The position numbers were made by a program, and so were the translations under genes. This document shows, piece by piece, positions 25,033 through 33,932 of a stretch of 64,000 nucleotides of DNA. Every line of letters begins with the position of its first letter. The first letter of the stretch is position 1. The notes beneath the pieces are model-generated. The model had not been told where the DNA came from and did not search any database. It saw nothing but the letters and a program-made list of their open reading frames with translations. The DNA is from Alkalicoccus luteus (GTDB taxonomy: Bacteria > Bacillota > Bacilli > Bacillales > Salisediminibacteriaceae), in NCBI RefSeq assembly GCF_012034335.1, contig NZ_JAATHJ010000016.1, positions 1-64,000 of the forward strand. The letters are read 5' to 3'.

Positions 25033-25233
25033 TCAGCTGAAGTCACGCTCTTCTTCGACTTCCATTTTGTTGTTATAAATGAGCAGCCGGCTTGGCGCTT
25101 TATCCTTTGCCATTTCTTCAGCATGCGCAATTGCTTCATCTTTTTGATCAAATGATGTTTCCGGTGCAACATCCTCAATTTTCACCATCCAGGCTGTTGC
25201 ATCTTTGTTAGGTCTTACTGAATATTCGCGCAT
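25033..25233 (-). CDS. DUF2188-type small protein
   Basis: The 66-aa protein matches the DUF2188 pattern: REYSVRPNKDATAWMVKIED, then a helix (FDQKDEAIAHAEEMAKD) and PSRLLIYNNKMEVEEERDF. Such proteins are small alpha/beta folds of unknown role. ATG 25231-25233 is chosen because AAGGAG is 8 nt upstream; a GTG three codons earlier sits on top of the ribosome binding site. Confidence 0.8.
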   Translation of the reverse strand: MREYSVRPNKDATAWMVKIEDVAPETSFDQKDEAIAHAEEMAKDKAPSRLLIYNNKMEVEEERDFS

Positions 25234-25403
25234 CCAATCCACTCCTTCAAATCGTTGTTACTCTTGCTATTTCCGGATTGTAAGTACGTTAAACGACTTT
25301 TTTTAACGATAAAGCAAGGCGTGCCAGCGGAATATGCGTTTAGAAATTGGATATATTGGAAATGATACGCATAACGTTAAAAAAATGGAGGTCGTGTTCA
25401 ACA

Positions 25404-26285
25404 ATGAGATATGATGAAGTGAAGAAATTGCAGACAGACGGTCAGCCCCACCAGCACCAAAGCCGTCAGCCAGGACTGGAAGACAGCGAAATGGAGCCGA
25501 TGCCGATATTTGATGATCCGGATTATAAAGGCAGCGACAAGCTGAAAGGAAAAGTTCTGCTGATCACCGGCGGCGACAGCGGAATCGGCCGAGCGGTTTC
25601 GATCGCCGCGGCAAAAGAAGGTGCGTCAGTTGTCATTTCCTATAAAAACGAACATGAGGATGCGGAAACGACAAAAAAGCTGGTTGAAGAAAAAGGAGTC
25701 AGCTGCTTATTAATCGACGGTGACATTGGAGACGAGGCACACTGCCGGGAAATCGTCAAAAAGACGATCGATCAGTTTGGCAAGCTTGATATTTTAATTA
25801 ATAATGCGGCCGAGCAGCATTTTGCCGAGGATTTACGTGATATTTCGACAGAGCAAATGGAACGTACGTTTAAAACAAATGTTTACGGCACGTTCCACAT
25901 GACAAAAGCGGCTCTCGATCACTTGGAGCCCGGAAGCTCCATCATCAATTCAGTATCCATCGTGGCGTATAAAGGAATGCCCGTGCTGATGGACTATGCG
26001 GCAACGAAGGGTGCTCTTGTTGCACTGACACGTTCCCTCTCAGAAAACCTGGTCTCAAAAGGCATTCGCGTCAACGGTGTCGCGCCCGGTCCGATCTGGA
26101 CACCGTTGATTCCCGCTTCATTCCCGGAAGATAAAGTAGCTGAATTTGGAACAAGCAGTCCGATGGGAAGGCCCGGCCACCCCGCAGAGCTTGCACCAAG
26201 CTATATTTATCTTGCTTCTGATGATTCCTCTTATGTCTCCGGACAAGTGATGCACGTCAATGGAGGGTCTGTCGTTAACGGCTGA
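25404..26285 (+). CDS. Short-chain dehydrogenase, GSP39/YdaD-like
   Basis: The 293-aa oxidoreductase has a long N-terminal extension (MRYDEVKKLQTDGQPHQHQS... to residue 45) typical of the GSP39/YhdF group, then the NAD(P) motif TGGDSGIGRA, the NNAAEQ segment, Ser-Tyr-Lys catalytic residues (SIVAYKG, YAATKGA) and PGPIWTP. Homologues in B. subtilis are general stress proteins. A weak SigB-like sequence (GTTTAG, 14 bp, GGAAAT; 25338-25363) lies upstream, so stress control is possible but unproved. ATG 25404 follows GGAGGT; the frame extends upstream to 25347 without a site. Confidence 0.87.
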   Translation: MRYDEVKKLQTDGQPHQHQSRQPGLEDSEMEPMPIFDDPDYKGSDKLKGKVLLITGGDSGIGRAVSIAAAKEGASVVISYKNEHEDAETTKKLVEEKGVSCLLIDGDIGDEAHCREIVKKTIDQFGKLDILINNAAEQHFAEDLRDISTEQMERTFKTNVYGTFHMTKAALDHLEPGSSIINSVSIVAYKGMPVLMDYAATKGALVALTRSLSENLVSKGIRVNGVAPGPIWTPLIPASFPEDKVAEFGTSSPMGRPGHPAELAPSYIYLASDDSSYVSGQVMHVNGGSVVNG

Positions 26286-26324
26286 TGGATTAGCCCGAGG
26301 ACCAAGATCTTGCTAACGCAAAGC

Positions 26325-26366
26325 AAAAAAGTGCCGGGATCCAGACTTAGATCCCGGCACTTTTTT
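26325..26366. terminator. Bidirectional terminator
   Basis: A perfect stem (AAAAAAGTGCCGGGATC / GATCCCGGCACTTTTTT) with an 8-nt loop has T tracts on both strands. It serves the plus-strand SDR gene and the minus-strand yneR-like gene, which converge here. Confidence 0.92.
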
Positions 26367-26388
26367 ACACTTGTATGATCAAGCAATA

Positions 26389-26691
26389 TCATTCACTGCC
26401 TTCGTGATAATTGTAATGAATTTCCTGCTTTTCTTCGTCAAACTCCACTGTCAGATCGTAGCCGTCAAAGTACCACAGATCTTTTTCTTCAACGAAAAAT
26501 GTGATACCATCCTTCTCTTTTTTTACTCCTGCGGATTCAGGTGTTTCATGAAGGGCAAAACCTATGGAAAAGCCGCTCTGAATCGGACTTTCTCCTCCAT
26601 ATTTCGCGAAGAATTTGATCGTATCTCCTTCATCTGCTTCCACTTCATTTTTGAACCATTTCAATGCTTCATCCGTTATATCAAGATTCAT
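26389..26691 (-). CDS. HesB/IscA-superfamily protein, YneR-like
   Basis: The 100-aa protein resembles B. subtilis YneR of the HesB-like fold: MNLDITDEALKWFKNEVEAD, KFFAKYGGESPIQSGFSIGF, then KDLWYFDGYDLTVEFDEE. It lacks the three conserved cysteines of true A-type iron-sulfur carriers, so Fe-S transfer is unlikely. It is 15 bp downstream of the ferredoxin gene on the same strand. Confidence 0.82.
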   Translation of the reverse strand: MNLDITDEALKWFKNEVEADEGDTIKFFAKYGGESPIQSGFSIGFALHETPESAGVKKEKDGITFFVEEKDLWYFDGYDLTVEFDEEKQEIHYNYHEGSE

Positions 26692-26706
26692 GCGGCGGCA
26701 CCTCCA

Positions 26707-26946
26707 TTACTTTCCTTGGAAAAATTCTTCTGCTTTCTTCAAGTAAACCTCGTCTTTTGGAGCAAGCTCGTGTTCATCCACAATTGCATCTACCGGGCAG
26801 ACAACGACACATGCACCACAGTCAATACAAATATCCGGGTCAATATAAAATTGCGCTTTTCCCTCTTCTATACAATCCACCGGACAAACATCGACGCACT
26901 CTCCAGCTTTTTCCCCTTCACAGGGACTAGTGATGACGAATGCCAT
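26707..26946 (-). CDS. fdxA: Ferredoxin with two iron-sulfur cluster motifs
   Basis: The 79-aa ferredoxin carries an N-terminal cluster motif (C8, C16, C20 with CVDVCPVDCI) and a complete CIDCGACVVVCPV motif. This is the 7Fe/8Fe pattern of Bacillus-type ferredoxins, an electron carrier in the cytoplasm. ATG 26944-26946 (MAFVITSPC) is preceded by AAGGAGGG; the frame runs on to 27003 without a site. The next gene, yneR-like, follows by 15 bp. Confidence 0.92.
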   Translation of the reverse strand: MAFVITSPCEGEKAGECVDVCPVDCIEEGKAQFYIDPDICIDCGACVVVCPVDAIVDEHELAPKDEVYLKKAEEFFQGK

Positions 26947-27114
26947 AAAGCCTTCCCTCCTTCCGAAAACTATTATGGTACCGTTCCTCTTTTTCATGCT
27001 CATAAAACATGGGAAGAGATTGGAAGAGCGCTTTCTTTTGTGGATTTACAGTAGCGGCATCCGTAAAGTTATGAGAAAATATAGCTCAGATGAATCTGGA
27101 TCGGAGTGGATGGC

Positions 27115-27447
27115 ATGAGACCGATGAGCAGTCTGAAAGAAGTCGAATCAGTTATTGAAGCGGAGCCGCTCGCTCTAGTTTATCTTTCCCGTGAGCAATG
27201 CTCTGTCTGTCATGCTCTGAAGCCGCAGCTGGAGCAGTGGGTACTCGAAGAATCAGGGCTTCAGCCGCTGGCAGTTTCCGTCGATGACATTCCTGAAGCA
27301 GCCGGACGCTTCGAAGTATTCACCGCTCCTGCTGTTATCCTGTTTGCAGAAGGCCGGGAGAAATGGCGCGGTGCCCGCTTTGTCCGTGAAGAGGAAGTTC
27401 GCAAGGTTCTGCGTCAGTGGAACGATTTGCTGGACGGTCATCATTAG
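27115..27447 (+). CDS. Thioredoxin-like protein
   Basis: The 110-aa protein has a thioredoxin fold with a CSVC motif (residues 26-29) and a cis-proline loop (FTAPAVILF). The resolving cysteine is present, so redox activity is plausible; the unusual dipeptide sets it apart from the WCGPC main thioredoxin and suggests a YtpP-type protein. ATG 27115 sits 8 nt after GGAG. A GTG three codons upstream overlaps that site. Confidence 0.82.
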   Translation: MRPMSSLKEVESVIEAEPLALVYLSREQCSVCHALKPQLEQWVLEESGLQPLAVSVDDIPEAAGRFEVFTAPAVILFAEGREKWRGARFVREEEVRKVLRQWNDLLDGHH

Positions 27448-27542
27448 AAATACGGGGCATAATGCGTTATACTGAACTACTGGATGGTTATTTACGGATA
27501 GTACCGCACTCTGAGCGGATCGAATATTGAGGAGGAATTTGT

Positions 27543-28367
27543 GTGCAGACGGAAAAGCAGCAGCAAAAAGAAGCGATGAAGATGCTGAAGGATACGAGCC
27601 GGACATTTTATATTCCGATCACGCTTCTTCATCCGGAATTAAAAAAAACAGTGGCTTCTGCCTATCTGTGCATGCGGGCAATCGATGAAATCGAAGACAG
27701 CGAAATCCTTGCCAATAACGTTAAAGCGACTCTTCTGAAACAGACAGAGCTGCTGCTTGAACAGGAACAGTTTGATGCAGCAGCATATGAAAAACTGACG
27801 GCTCCCGTTGCTGCTGAACTTCCCGAAGTAGCTCTCCGTCTTGGAGACTGGCTGGACACTTGCCCGCCTGATTATGTACACAAGGTAAAGCAGTTCACGG
27901 CTGAAATGGCCGGGGGTATGGCTTACTGGGCCGAGCAAAACTGGAATATTCAGACGAAAGAAGATCTGGACTCTTATACGTACTATGTTGCCGGCCTCGT
28001 CGGCGTCATGCTTTCTGATATTTGGGAGTGGCACGACGGAACGGTCACTGACCGAGATCTCGCTATCGGCTATGGGCGAGGGCTTCAGGCCGTAAATATT
28101 CTCCGTAACGTGGAAGAGGATGCAGAGCGCGGGGTTTCATTTATTCCAAAAGGCTGGACACTCGACGACATGTTTGATTACGCAGAAGGCAATCTCCGGC
28201 TCGGCCGGGAGTACATGAACGGGGTTTCCACAAAAACGATATTACTGTTCTGCCGGATTCCGCTTGCCCTGGCAGAAAAAACGTTAAAAGCATTGAAGGA
28301 CGGCCGCGAAAAAATGTCGCGTGCTGAAGTGGAAGAAACAGTAGCACGAATTCAGCGTGACGTTTAG
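27543..28367 (+). CDS. Squalene/phytoene synthase family protein, YisP-like
   Basis: The 274-aa protein starts at GTG behind GAGGAAT. It has an intact first aspartate-rich motif (RAIDEIEDS, near residue 43) and a second motif NILRNVEEDAERG near residue 190, where the first Asp of the usual D-x-x-x-D is Asn. YKDT-like SRTFYIP is at residues 19-25. True phytoene, squalene or dehydrosqualene synthases join two prenyl diphosphates; the B. subtilis relative YisP instead removes diphosphate from farnesyl diphosphate. No carotenoid desaturase is nearby, which favours a YisP-like role, but this is inference. Confidence 0.8.
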   Translation: MQTEKQQQKEAMKMLKDTSRTFYIPITLLHPELKKTVASAYLCMRAIDEIEDSEILANNVKATLLKQTELLLEQEQFDAAAYEKLTAPVAAELPEVALRLGDWLDTCPPDYVHKVKQFTAEMAGGMAYWAEQNWNIQTKEDLDSYTYYVAGLVGVMLSDIWEWHDGTVTDRDLAIGYGRGLQAVNILRNVEEDAERGVSFIPKGWTLDDMFDYAEGNLRLGREYMNGVSTKTILLFCRIPLALAEKTLKALKDGREKMSRAEVEETVARIQRDV

Positions 28368-28380
28368 CCGTTATCGTCAA

Positions 28381-28420
28381 AAAAGCAGGAGGGGGCTGTA
28401 AATGGCTCCCTCCTGCTTTT
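28381..28420. terminator. Bidirectional terminator
   Basis: AAAAGCAGGAGGG / CCCTCCTGCTTTT form a long stem between the convergent prenyl synthase-like and pseudouridine synthase genes, with T runs on both strands. Confidence 0.9.
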
Positions 28421-28428
28421 TAATTTGC

Positions 28429-29118
28429 CTAATTTGAATAGGAGAAAGCAGCGCTGCCGAACTGATTCCACGGGTATTCCTTAGGGGGTGAAGACAAAAC
28501 TTCAAGCGGCTGCCGCTTGACCGGATGCTCCAGCCCAATCCTCGCCGACCAAAGTGCAATTTGTTCTCCTGGCTTATTGACGGAAGCTCCATACTTCTGG
28601 TCCCCATAGAGCGGACAGCCAATGTCAGCAAACTGTACCCGGATCTGATGAGATCTGCCGGTAATCAAATGTATCCGGACGAGCGACAAGGACTGGTGCT
28701 GCGCAAGTATTTCGTATTCCAGCAGCGCCTGTTTAGCCCCTTCCGTTCCCGGCTTTCTGACGTATACTTCGTTTTTTTGCCGGTCTTTCCATAAGTAGTG
28801 CTCCAGTTTTCCGGCACGCTTCGACGGTACGCCCCGTAAAACAGCCAGATACGTTTTCTCCATCTGCTGCCGCCTGATGATGTCGGATACACGTGATGCT
28901 GCTTTTGATGTCTTTGCAAATAAAATTGCACCGCCTACAGGACGGTCAAGGCGGTGCAGTAAGCCGAGATAGACCGCTCCCGGCTTCTGATAGCGGACTT
29001 TAATATCCTCTTTCACCATGTCTACTAAGCTCGGATCCCCTGATTCGTCCCCCTGGACCGGAATATTTACAGCTTTTTCAACTGCTATTAAATGGTTGTC
29101 TTCGTACAAAATAATCAC
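28429..29118 (-). CDS. RluA-family RNA pseudouridine synthase
   Basis: The 229-aa enzyme has the catalytic motif HRLDRPVGG (aspartate near residue 58) followed by FAKTSKAASR, and the RSHQIRVQFADIGCPLYGDQKYG block near residue 165. There is no N-terminal S4 domain, as in short RluA/TruC-type members. It modifies uridine in rRNA or tRNA; the site is not predictable. It overlaps the MOSC gene by 4 bp. Confidence 0.9.
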   Translation of the reverse strand: MIILYEDNHLIAVEKAVNIPVQGDESGDPSLVDMVKEDIKVRYQKPGAVYLGLLHRLDRPVGGAILFAKTSKAASRVSDIIRRQQMEKTYLAVLRGVPSKRAGKLEHYLWKDRQKNEVYVRKPGTEGAKQALLEYEILAQHQSLSLVRIHLITGRSHQIRVQFADIGCPLYGDQKYGASVNKPGEQIALWSARIGLEHPVKRQPLEVLSSPPKEYPWNQFGSAAFSYSN

Positions 29119-29771
29119 GTTTTTTGATCACCTGCTGCTTTCTTGATTCTGGAGCGGAGCTGCTGCTTCCACGCTTCTGCAAGCGGCTGGAGAGAAGCGA
29201 GTTTTTCTGCTGCTTCAAGCCCGCCCTCCTGCTGGTACATAATCCGGTTTGCTGCCATCACGGTGATAGCATCAGCCGGTCTTTCGAGCAGCTCTAGTTC
29301 ATCGCCTCTTGCCACGATCCCTTCCTCAAGAACGCGGAAATACCAGCCGCTCCACCCTGTTTCCCGGACTTTCACAGGAAGGGATGTATCGTTGTACCTT
29401 ACAGCGAGCTTAAAGCAGGGCTGACGCGGCTGGGAAAGCTGAACGACTGCATTGCCGAGCTGATAAATATCCCCGATATGCGCCGTATCCTCCGTCAGCT
29501 CTGCTACGGTAATATTCTCACCGAACGCTGACAGCGGAAGTGTCTGCTCAAGTTCCTGTTCCCACCATTCATAATGAGAAGCAGGATAAACACAGACGGC
29601 TTTATCCTCTCCCCCATGATGCCGCAGATCTGCCTGTCCGTCTCCTTCGAACTGCTGGACAAACAACTTCAGCGGTCCCTGAACCGGCTTTTTTACGATT
29701 GCTGTCGTGACCGGCCGCTTGCCCCATTGGTGCGTCTCAGGTCGACCTACACTCAGCTCTGCTACATACAT
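29115..29771 (-). CDS. MOSC domain protein, YiiM-like
   Basis: The 218-aa protein carries the MOSC beta-barrel with HGGEDKAVCVYPASHYEWW, FGENITVAEL and the conserved cysteine in QPRQPCFKLAVRY, which binds the molybdenum cofactor sulfur in this superfamily. The relative YiiM reduces N-hydroxylated compounds with molybdenum cofactor. It is the first gene of a two-gene unit with the pseudouridine synthase (ATGA overlap). Confidence 0.88.
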   Translation of the reverse strand: MYVAELSVGRPETHQWGKRPVTTAIVKKPVQGPLKLFVQQFEGDGQADLRHHGGEDKAVCVYPASHYEWWEQELEQTLPLSAFGENITVAELTEDTAHIGDIYQLGNAVVQLSQPRQPCFKLAVRYNDTSLPVKVRETGWSGWYFRVLEEGIVARGDELELLERPADAITVMAANRIMYQQEGGLEAAEKLASLQPLAEAWKQQLRSRIKKAAGDQKT

Positions 29772-29899
29772 ATCCAGCTCCCCTTTCTTTACCTGATCTA
29801 TATTCTACTATATTCTGTGAGGGTGCAAAGAAATGAATGGTACGGATTCACCCCGCTCTTCTCAACAGAGGTCAAATCGATATACGGAGGCTGTTTATT

Positions 29900-30091
29900 A
29901 TGAAGGCTTTTGAACGAGATGGATACGTCAAACAGACGGCACTCTTTATCATGGCAGAAGCAGGCCTGTCAGAACAGGAAGCATATAACCGCATTCGTCA
30001 GTCCGGACTCATGCACCAGCTGCGCCGCGAAAAGCAGCTTCCTGCTTCCTCACCCCGGGAATATGCCCGCTTTCTTCTCCGTAAAGAATAA
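29900..30091 (+). CDS. Hypothetical protein, 63 aa
   Basis: The protein starts at ATG 29900, 9 nt after ACGGAGG, which makes translation likely. It is helical and basic: MKAFERDGYVKQTALFIMAE begins it, and it continues with LSEQEAYNRIRQSGLM and SSPREYARFLLRKE. I do not recognise a family. It stands alone with its own terminator. Confidence 0.65.
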   Translation: MKAFERDGYVKQTALFIMAEAGLSEQEAYNRIRQSGLMHQLRREKQLPASSPREYARFLLRKE

Positions 30092-30131
30092 ACCGGGGCA
30101 TTACGCTCACTGGTTCACTGCAAAGCATATA

Positions 30132-30165
30132 AACAACGCCGGACTGTTGTAAGTCCGGCGTTGTT
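30132..30165. terminator. Bidirectional terminator
   Basis: AACAACGCCGGACT / AGTCCGGCGTTGTT pair around a short loop and are followed by TTTTAA on the plus strand. It lies between the small plus-strand gene and the convergent degV gene. Confidence 0.9.
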
Positions 30166-30170
30166 TTTAA

Positions 30171-31037
30171 TTATACATTTCGGTCGATTTCGTTATTCCA
30201 GATCAAAGCGAGCGTTCCTTCTCCGGCATGAACAGCGATGGAGGAACTGATTTCTCCGACAGTAACTTTCAAATCAGGAAAGGCGTTGATGATATTTTTA
30301 CGAAGCTCTTCTGCTTTTGGAAGTACATTCCCGTGCATGATCTGCACCTGACGAATTTTAGCGCGGTCCCGTGCCTGTTCAAGCAGCTCCATCATCCGGC
30401 GAACGGCTTTCTTTTCAGAACGTACTTTTTGGAACAGATCGAACTTTCCTTCGTTTGTAATACGCAGAATCGGTTTAATTTGCAGGATATTACCGAGCAG
30501 GTAAGAAGCTCCTGACATACGCCCGCCTTTATAAAACTGCTCTAAACTTCCCAGCAGTATATAGCTTTCTGAATGGGAGGCAAGCGCCTGCAGTTTCTCT
30601 CCTATGAACGATGGCTCCATCCCTTCCTGGGCAAGGTGCATACCCTTTTCCATCAGCGTTGTAATGGCATACGACATGGAAAGAGAATCGACTATTTCTA
30701 CTGGGAAATCGGCCAGATCGCGTCCCTGAACAGAGCTGGAATACGTACCGCTCAGCTCACTTGAAATATGAATAGCTACAGCCGCATCATACTTACCCTT
30801 CAGCGATTCATAAAGCTCTGCAAATCTCCCGGGAGAAGGCTGAGACGTTTTTGGTACTTCTTTATTTGTACGAATTTTTTCATAAAGTTGGTCCGTAGTC
30901 AGTTCCACACCGTCGTCGTACGTGTTTTCCTGAAACGTGATAGATAAAGGCAGAACATATACATCCGGATGCGCCGCCATTTCTTCTGTAATATACGCTG
31001 TACTGTCTGTCACCCAGGCAACTTTCTTCTGTGTCAT
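30171..31037 (-). CDS. DegV family fatty-acid-binding protein
   Basis: The 288-aa protein is of the DegV/FakB type: VTDSTAYI at residues 9-16 with the conserved serine, TSQPSPGRFAELYE, HISSELSGTYSS, VDSLSMSYA, and GGRMSG near residue 175. These proteins bind a fatty acid and present it to the fatty acid kinase FakA. No fakA is seen nearby. It is monocistronic. Confidence 0.9.
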   Translation of the reverse strand: MTQKKVAWVTDSTAYITEEMAAHPDVYVLPLSITFQENTYDDGVELTTDQLYEKIRTNKEVPKTSQPSPGRFAELYESLKGKYDAAVAIHISSELSGTYSSSVQGRDLADFPVEIVDSLSMSYAITTLMEKGMHLAQEGMEPSFIGEKLQALASHSESYILLGSLEQFYKGGRMSGASYLLGNILQIKPILRITNEGKFDLFQKVRSEKKAVRRMMELLEQARDRAKIRQVQIMHGNVLPKAEELRKNIINAFPDLKVTVGEISSSIAVHAGEGTLALIWNNEIDRNV

Positions 31038-31185
31038 GGCTATCCACTCGCTTCCTTAAACCGTTTTCACCATTATACACGCTGCCAGGAATTATTACTA
31101 GGTTATAAAGGTTGATAACAAATTTTGTCATTTATTTTACATACACGATGATTCATACTAATCGCTTTGACTTTCGAACGGCACG

Positions 31186-31215
31186 AAAGGACTCTCCTAT
31201 TTAAGAAGAGTCCTT
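31186..31215 (-). terminator. Terminator of ppdK
   Basis: AAGGACTCT / AGAGTCCTT with an 11-nt loop lies about 50 bp past the ppdK stop. The following U run is short (TTCG). Confidence 0.65.
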
Positions 31216-31265
31216 CCGGTCATTTAAGGTACAGTTTAGTCAACACTTTCATTCTCTTGAGCAGA

Positions 31266-33932
31266 TCAGCCTGACACTGCCGCACTGCTGGCTTTTTTGC
31301 CTGCACGAATCGCTGCCTGAGCTGCCGCGAGTCTTGCGACCGGAACACGGAATGGGGAACAGCTGACATAGTCCAGACCTTGCTCCTCGCAAAAAGCGAT
31401 TGAAGCAGGCTCACCTCCATGCTCTCCGCAAATACCCGTTTTCAGATCCGGTTTCGCTTGGCGGCCAAGCGTGACGCCTTCCTGCACGAGCCTTCCGACA
31501 CCGTCTCTGTCAAGCGTCACGAATGGATTAGTATCTAACGTGCCATTATCAACATAACGCTGAAGAAACTTTCCTTCTGCATCATCCCGGCTGTAGCCGA
31601 ACGTCGTTTGCGTTAAATCGTTTGTTCCAAATGAAAAGAAATCAGCCTCAGCCGCGATATGATCTGCTGTTAGAGCAGCACGCGGCACTTCAATCATCGT
31701 TCCGATCGTATAAGTAAAGCGGACGCCGGTATCGTCTGTTACCCGTGCTGCTGCTTCTTCTACTACGCGGCGCATGTCGCGAAGCTCGTTCACGTGTCCA
31801 ACGAGCGGGATCATGATTTCCGGCTCCACGTTCATTCCGTTCTGTTCAAGCGCTGCTGCAGCTCTGAAAACAGCTTCTGCCTGCATATCGTATATCTCCG
31901 GATTCGTCATACCAAGACGACAGCCTCGGTGACCGAGCATCGGATTAAATTCATGCAGCTCTCTTAATTTTCGAAGCAGCCGCTGCTTTTGCTGGAGCAG
32001 TTCTAGATTTTCACCGGTAACTTCCAGCTTCGTCGTTTCAATGAGAAGCTCTTCCAGATCCGGCAGAAACTCATGAAGGGGCGGATCGAGCAGTCGGATG
32101 GTAACGGGTCTCCCTGCCATCGCTTTGAAAATACCCTCAAAGTCCTCCTGCTGCATGGGCAGAAGCTGCCTGAGCGCTTCGTCTCGTTCAGAAGCCGTTT
32201 CTGAAAGAATCATACTTCGCACGACCGGCACCCGCTCCTGCTCCATAAACATGTGCTCGGTCCGGCACAAACCGATTCCTTCAGCTCCGAATTCAACTGC
32301 CTTAGCGGCATCGGCAGGATTATCTGCATTCGCACGGACGCCAAGGCGGCGCACGTCATCCGCCCAGTTAAGCAGCAATTGAAATTCTCCGGAAAGCTCC
32401 GGCTCAACCATTGGTACATCTCCTTCAAACACCTCACCGGTCGACCCGTCGATTGTAATCAGATCCAGATGTCCGAGCTTTCTTTCCTGGATTTGAATCG
32501 TTTTATCCTGAAGGTTAATTTTCATGCCTTCACAGCCGCAAATACACGCTTTGCCCATTCCTCGCGCTACAACTGCAGCATGGGAGGTCATGCCTCCTCG
32601 GCTTGTTACAACAGCTTCAGCCGCAATGATGCCGTGGATATCATCCGGTGTCGTCTCCGGCCTGATTAAAATCACACGCTCCCCGTCTTTATGGCGCCGG
32701 TCTGCTTCATCAGCGTCAAAAACGATTCTGCCCGTCGCGGCACCAGGCGAAGCCGGCAGTCCTTTCACGAGCGGCTGACGATCATAGCCGTCATCAATCC
32801 GCCGATGAAGAAGCTGATGAAGCTGTTCCGGGTCGACGCGGTCGACGGCCTGCTCTTTCGTCAGCACACCTTCTTCCACCATATCCACCGCTATCTGAAC
32901 AGAAGCCTGTGACGTCCGTTTCCCGTTGCGTGTCTGCAGCACATAAAGCTTTCCTCGTTCTACCGTGAACTCTATGTCCTGCATGTCTTCGTAGTGAGCT
33001 TCCAAGCGGTTGCAGACTGCCTGAAACTCCTCAAACACTTCCGGCATGACGTCTTTCATCGTGGAGATCGGCTGCGGCGTTCTGATACCTGCTACGACAT
33101 CCTCTCCTTGCGCATTAACGAGATACTCCCCGTATAAAAGTGCTTCTCCAGTAGACGGGTTGCGGGTAAAGGCAACACCGGTTCCGGAATCATCTCCCAT
33201 ATTGCCGAACACCATGCTCTGAATATTAACGGCCGTTCCGAGATCGTGCGGGATTTGATGAAGCTTTCGGTAAATCGCGGCTCGGTCATTGTTCCAGGAA
33301 TCAAAAACGGCCTCGACTGAAAGCAGCAGCTGCTCATGCGGATCTATCGGGAACGGTCGTCCGGTATGTGTGTCCACGAGCTGTTTGTACGTCTGAATCA
33401 GCTCCTGCCAGTCTGCTGCGGTCATTTCCGGATCAGACGTATACCCCTTTTTTTCACGGTACTTTTCAAGCTCCCGTTCAAAAAAGTATGTTTCAACTCC
33501 TAGAACGACATCACTGAACATTTGGATAAAACGCCGGTAGGAATCATAGGAAAAGCGCGGATTGTCTGTCAATGACGCCATCGCCTCTACCGTCTCGTCA
33601 TTCATCCCAAGGTTAAGTACCGTATCCATCATTCCCGGCATCGATGCAACAGCACCGGACCGGATGGAAACAAACAACGGATCCTCCTTGCCGCCAAGCT
33701 CTTTACCTGTCTTTTTCTCCAAGGCCTTTAATGCTGCAAATGTTTCCTGCTTTACCTGATCTGAAAGTGTTTCTCCGTTGTTATAGTAATCAAGGCAGGC
33801 CTCTGTCGAAATCGTAAATCCTTCCGGTACCGGGAGTCCGATGTTTGTCATTTCCGCCAGATTGGCCCCTTTACCGCCAATCAGCTTCTTCATATGGCGG
33901 TTGCCCTCTTCAAATGCGTATACAAATGTCAT
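31266..33932 (-). CDS. ppdK: Pyruvate, phosphate dikinase
   Basis: The 888-aa enzyme interconverts pyruvate, ATP and phosphate with phosphoenolpyruvate, AMP and diphosphate. It has the N-terminal ATP-grasp part (MKKLIGGKGANLAEM, FTISTEACLDYY), the swivelling domain with phospho-histidine His451 in GGMTSHAAVVARGMGK, and the C-terminal barrel with the catalytic cysteine in TGICGEHGG. Length is normal for the family. It overlaps by 4 bp the upstream gene for its regulatory kinase/phosphorylase, so activity is likely controlled by threonine phosphorylation next to His451. Confidence 0.97.
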   Translation of the reverse strand: MTFVYAFEEGNRHMKKLIGGKGANLAEMTNIGLPVPEGFTISTEACLDYYNNGETLSDQVKQETFAALKALEKKTGKELGGKEDPLFVSIRSGAVASMPGMMDTVLNLGMNDETVEAMASLTDNPRFSYDSYRRFIQMFSDVVLGVETYFFERELEKYREKKGYTSDPEMTAADWQELIQTYKQLVDTHTGRPFPIDPHEQLLLSVEAVFDSWNNDRAAIYRKLHQIPHDLGTAVNIQSMVFGNMGDDSGTGVAFTRNPSTGEALLYGEYLVNAQGEDVVAGIRTPQPISTMKDVMPEVFEEFQAVCNRLEAHYEDMQDIEFTVERGKLYVLQTRNGKRTSQASVQIAVDMVEEGVLTKEQAVDRVDPEQLHQLLHRRIDDGYDRQPLVKGLPASPGAATGRIVFDADEADRRHKDGERVILIRPETTPDDIHGIIAAEAVVTSRGGMTSHAAVVARGMGKACICGCEGMKINLQDKTIQIQERKLGHLDLITIDGSTGEVFEGDVPMVEPELSGEFQLLLNWADDVRRLGVRANADNPADAAKAVEFGAEGIGLCRTEHMFMEQERVPVVRSMILSETASERDEALRQLLPMQQEDFEGIFKAMAGRPVTIRLLDPPLHEFLPDLEELLIETTKLEVTGENLELLQQKQRLLRKLRELHEFNPMLGHRGCRLGMTNPEIYDMQAEAVFRAAAALEQNGMNVEPEIMIPLVGHVNELRDMRRVVEEAAARVTDDTGVRFTYTIGTMIEVPRAALTADHIAAEADFFSFGTNDLTQTTFGYSRDDAEGKFLQRYVDNGTLDTNPFVTLDRDGVGRLVQEGVTLGRQAKPDLKTGICGEHGGEPASIAFCEEQGLDYVSCSPFRVPVARLAAAQAAIRAGKKASSAAVSG

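Noticed and set aside
25338-25363. SigB-type promoter before the GSP39-like SDR gene
   Set aside because: GTTTAG is close to the -35 consensus but GGAAAT matches only four of six positions of GGGTAT; kept as a remark, not as a feature.
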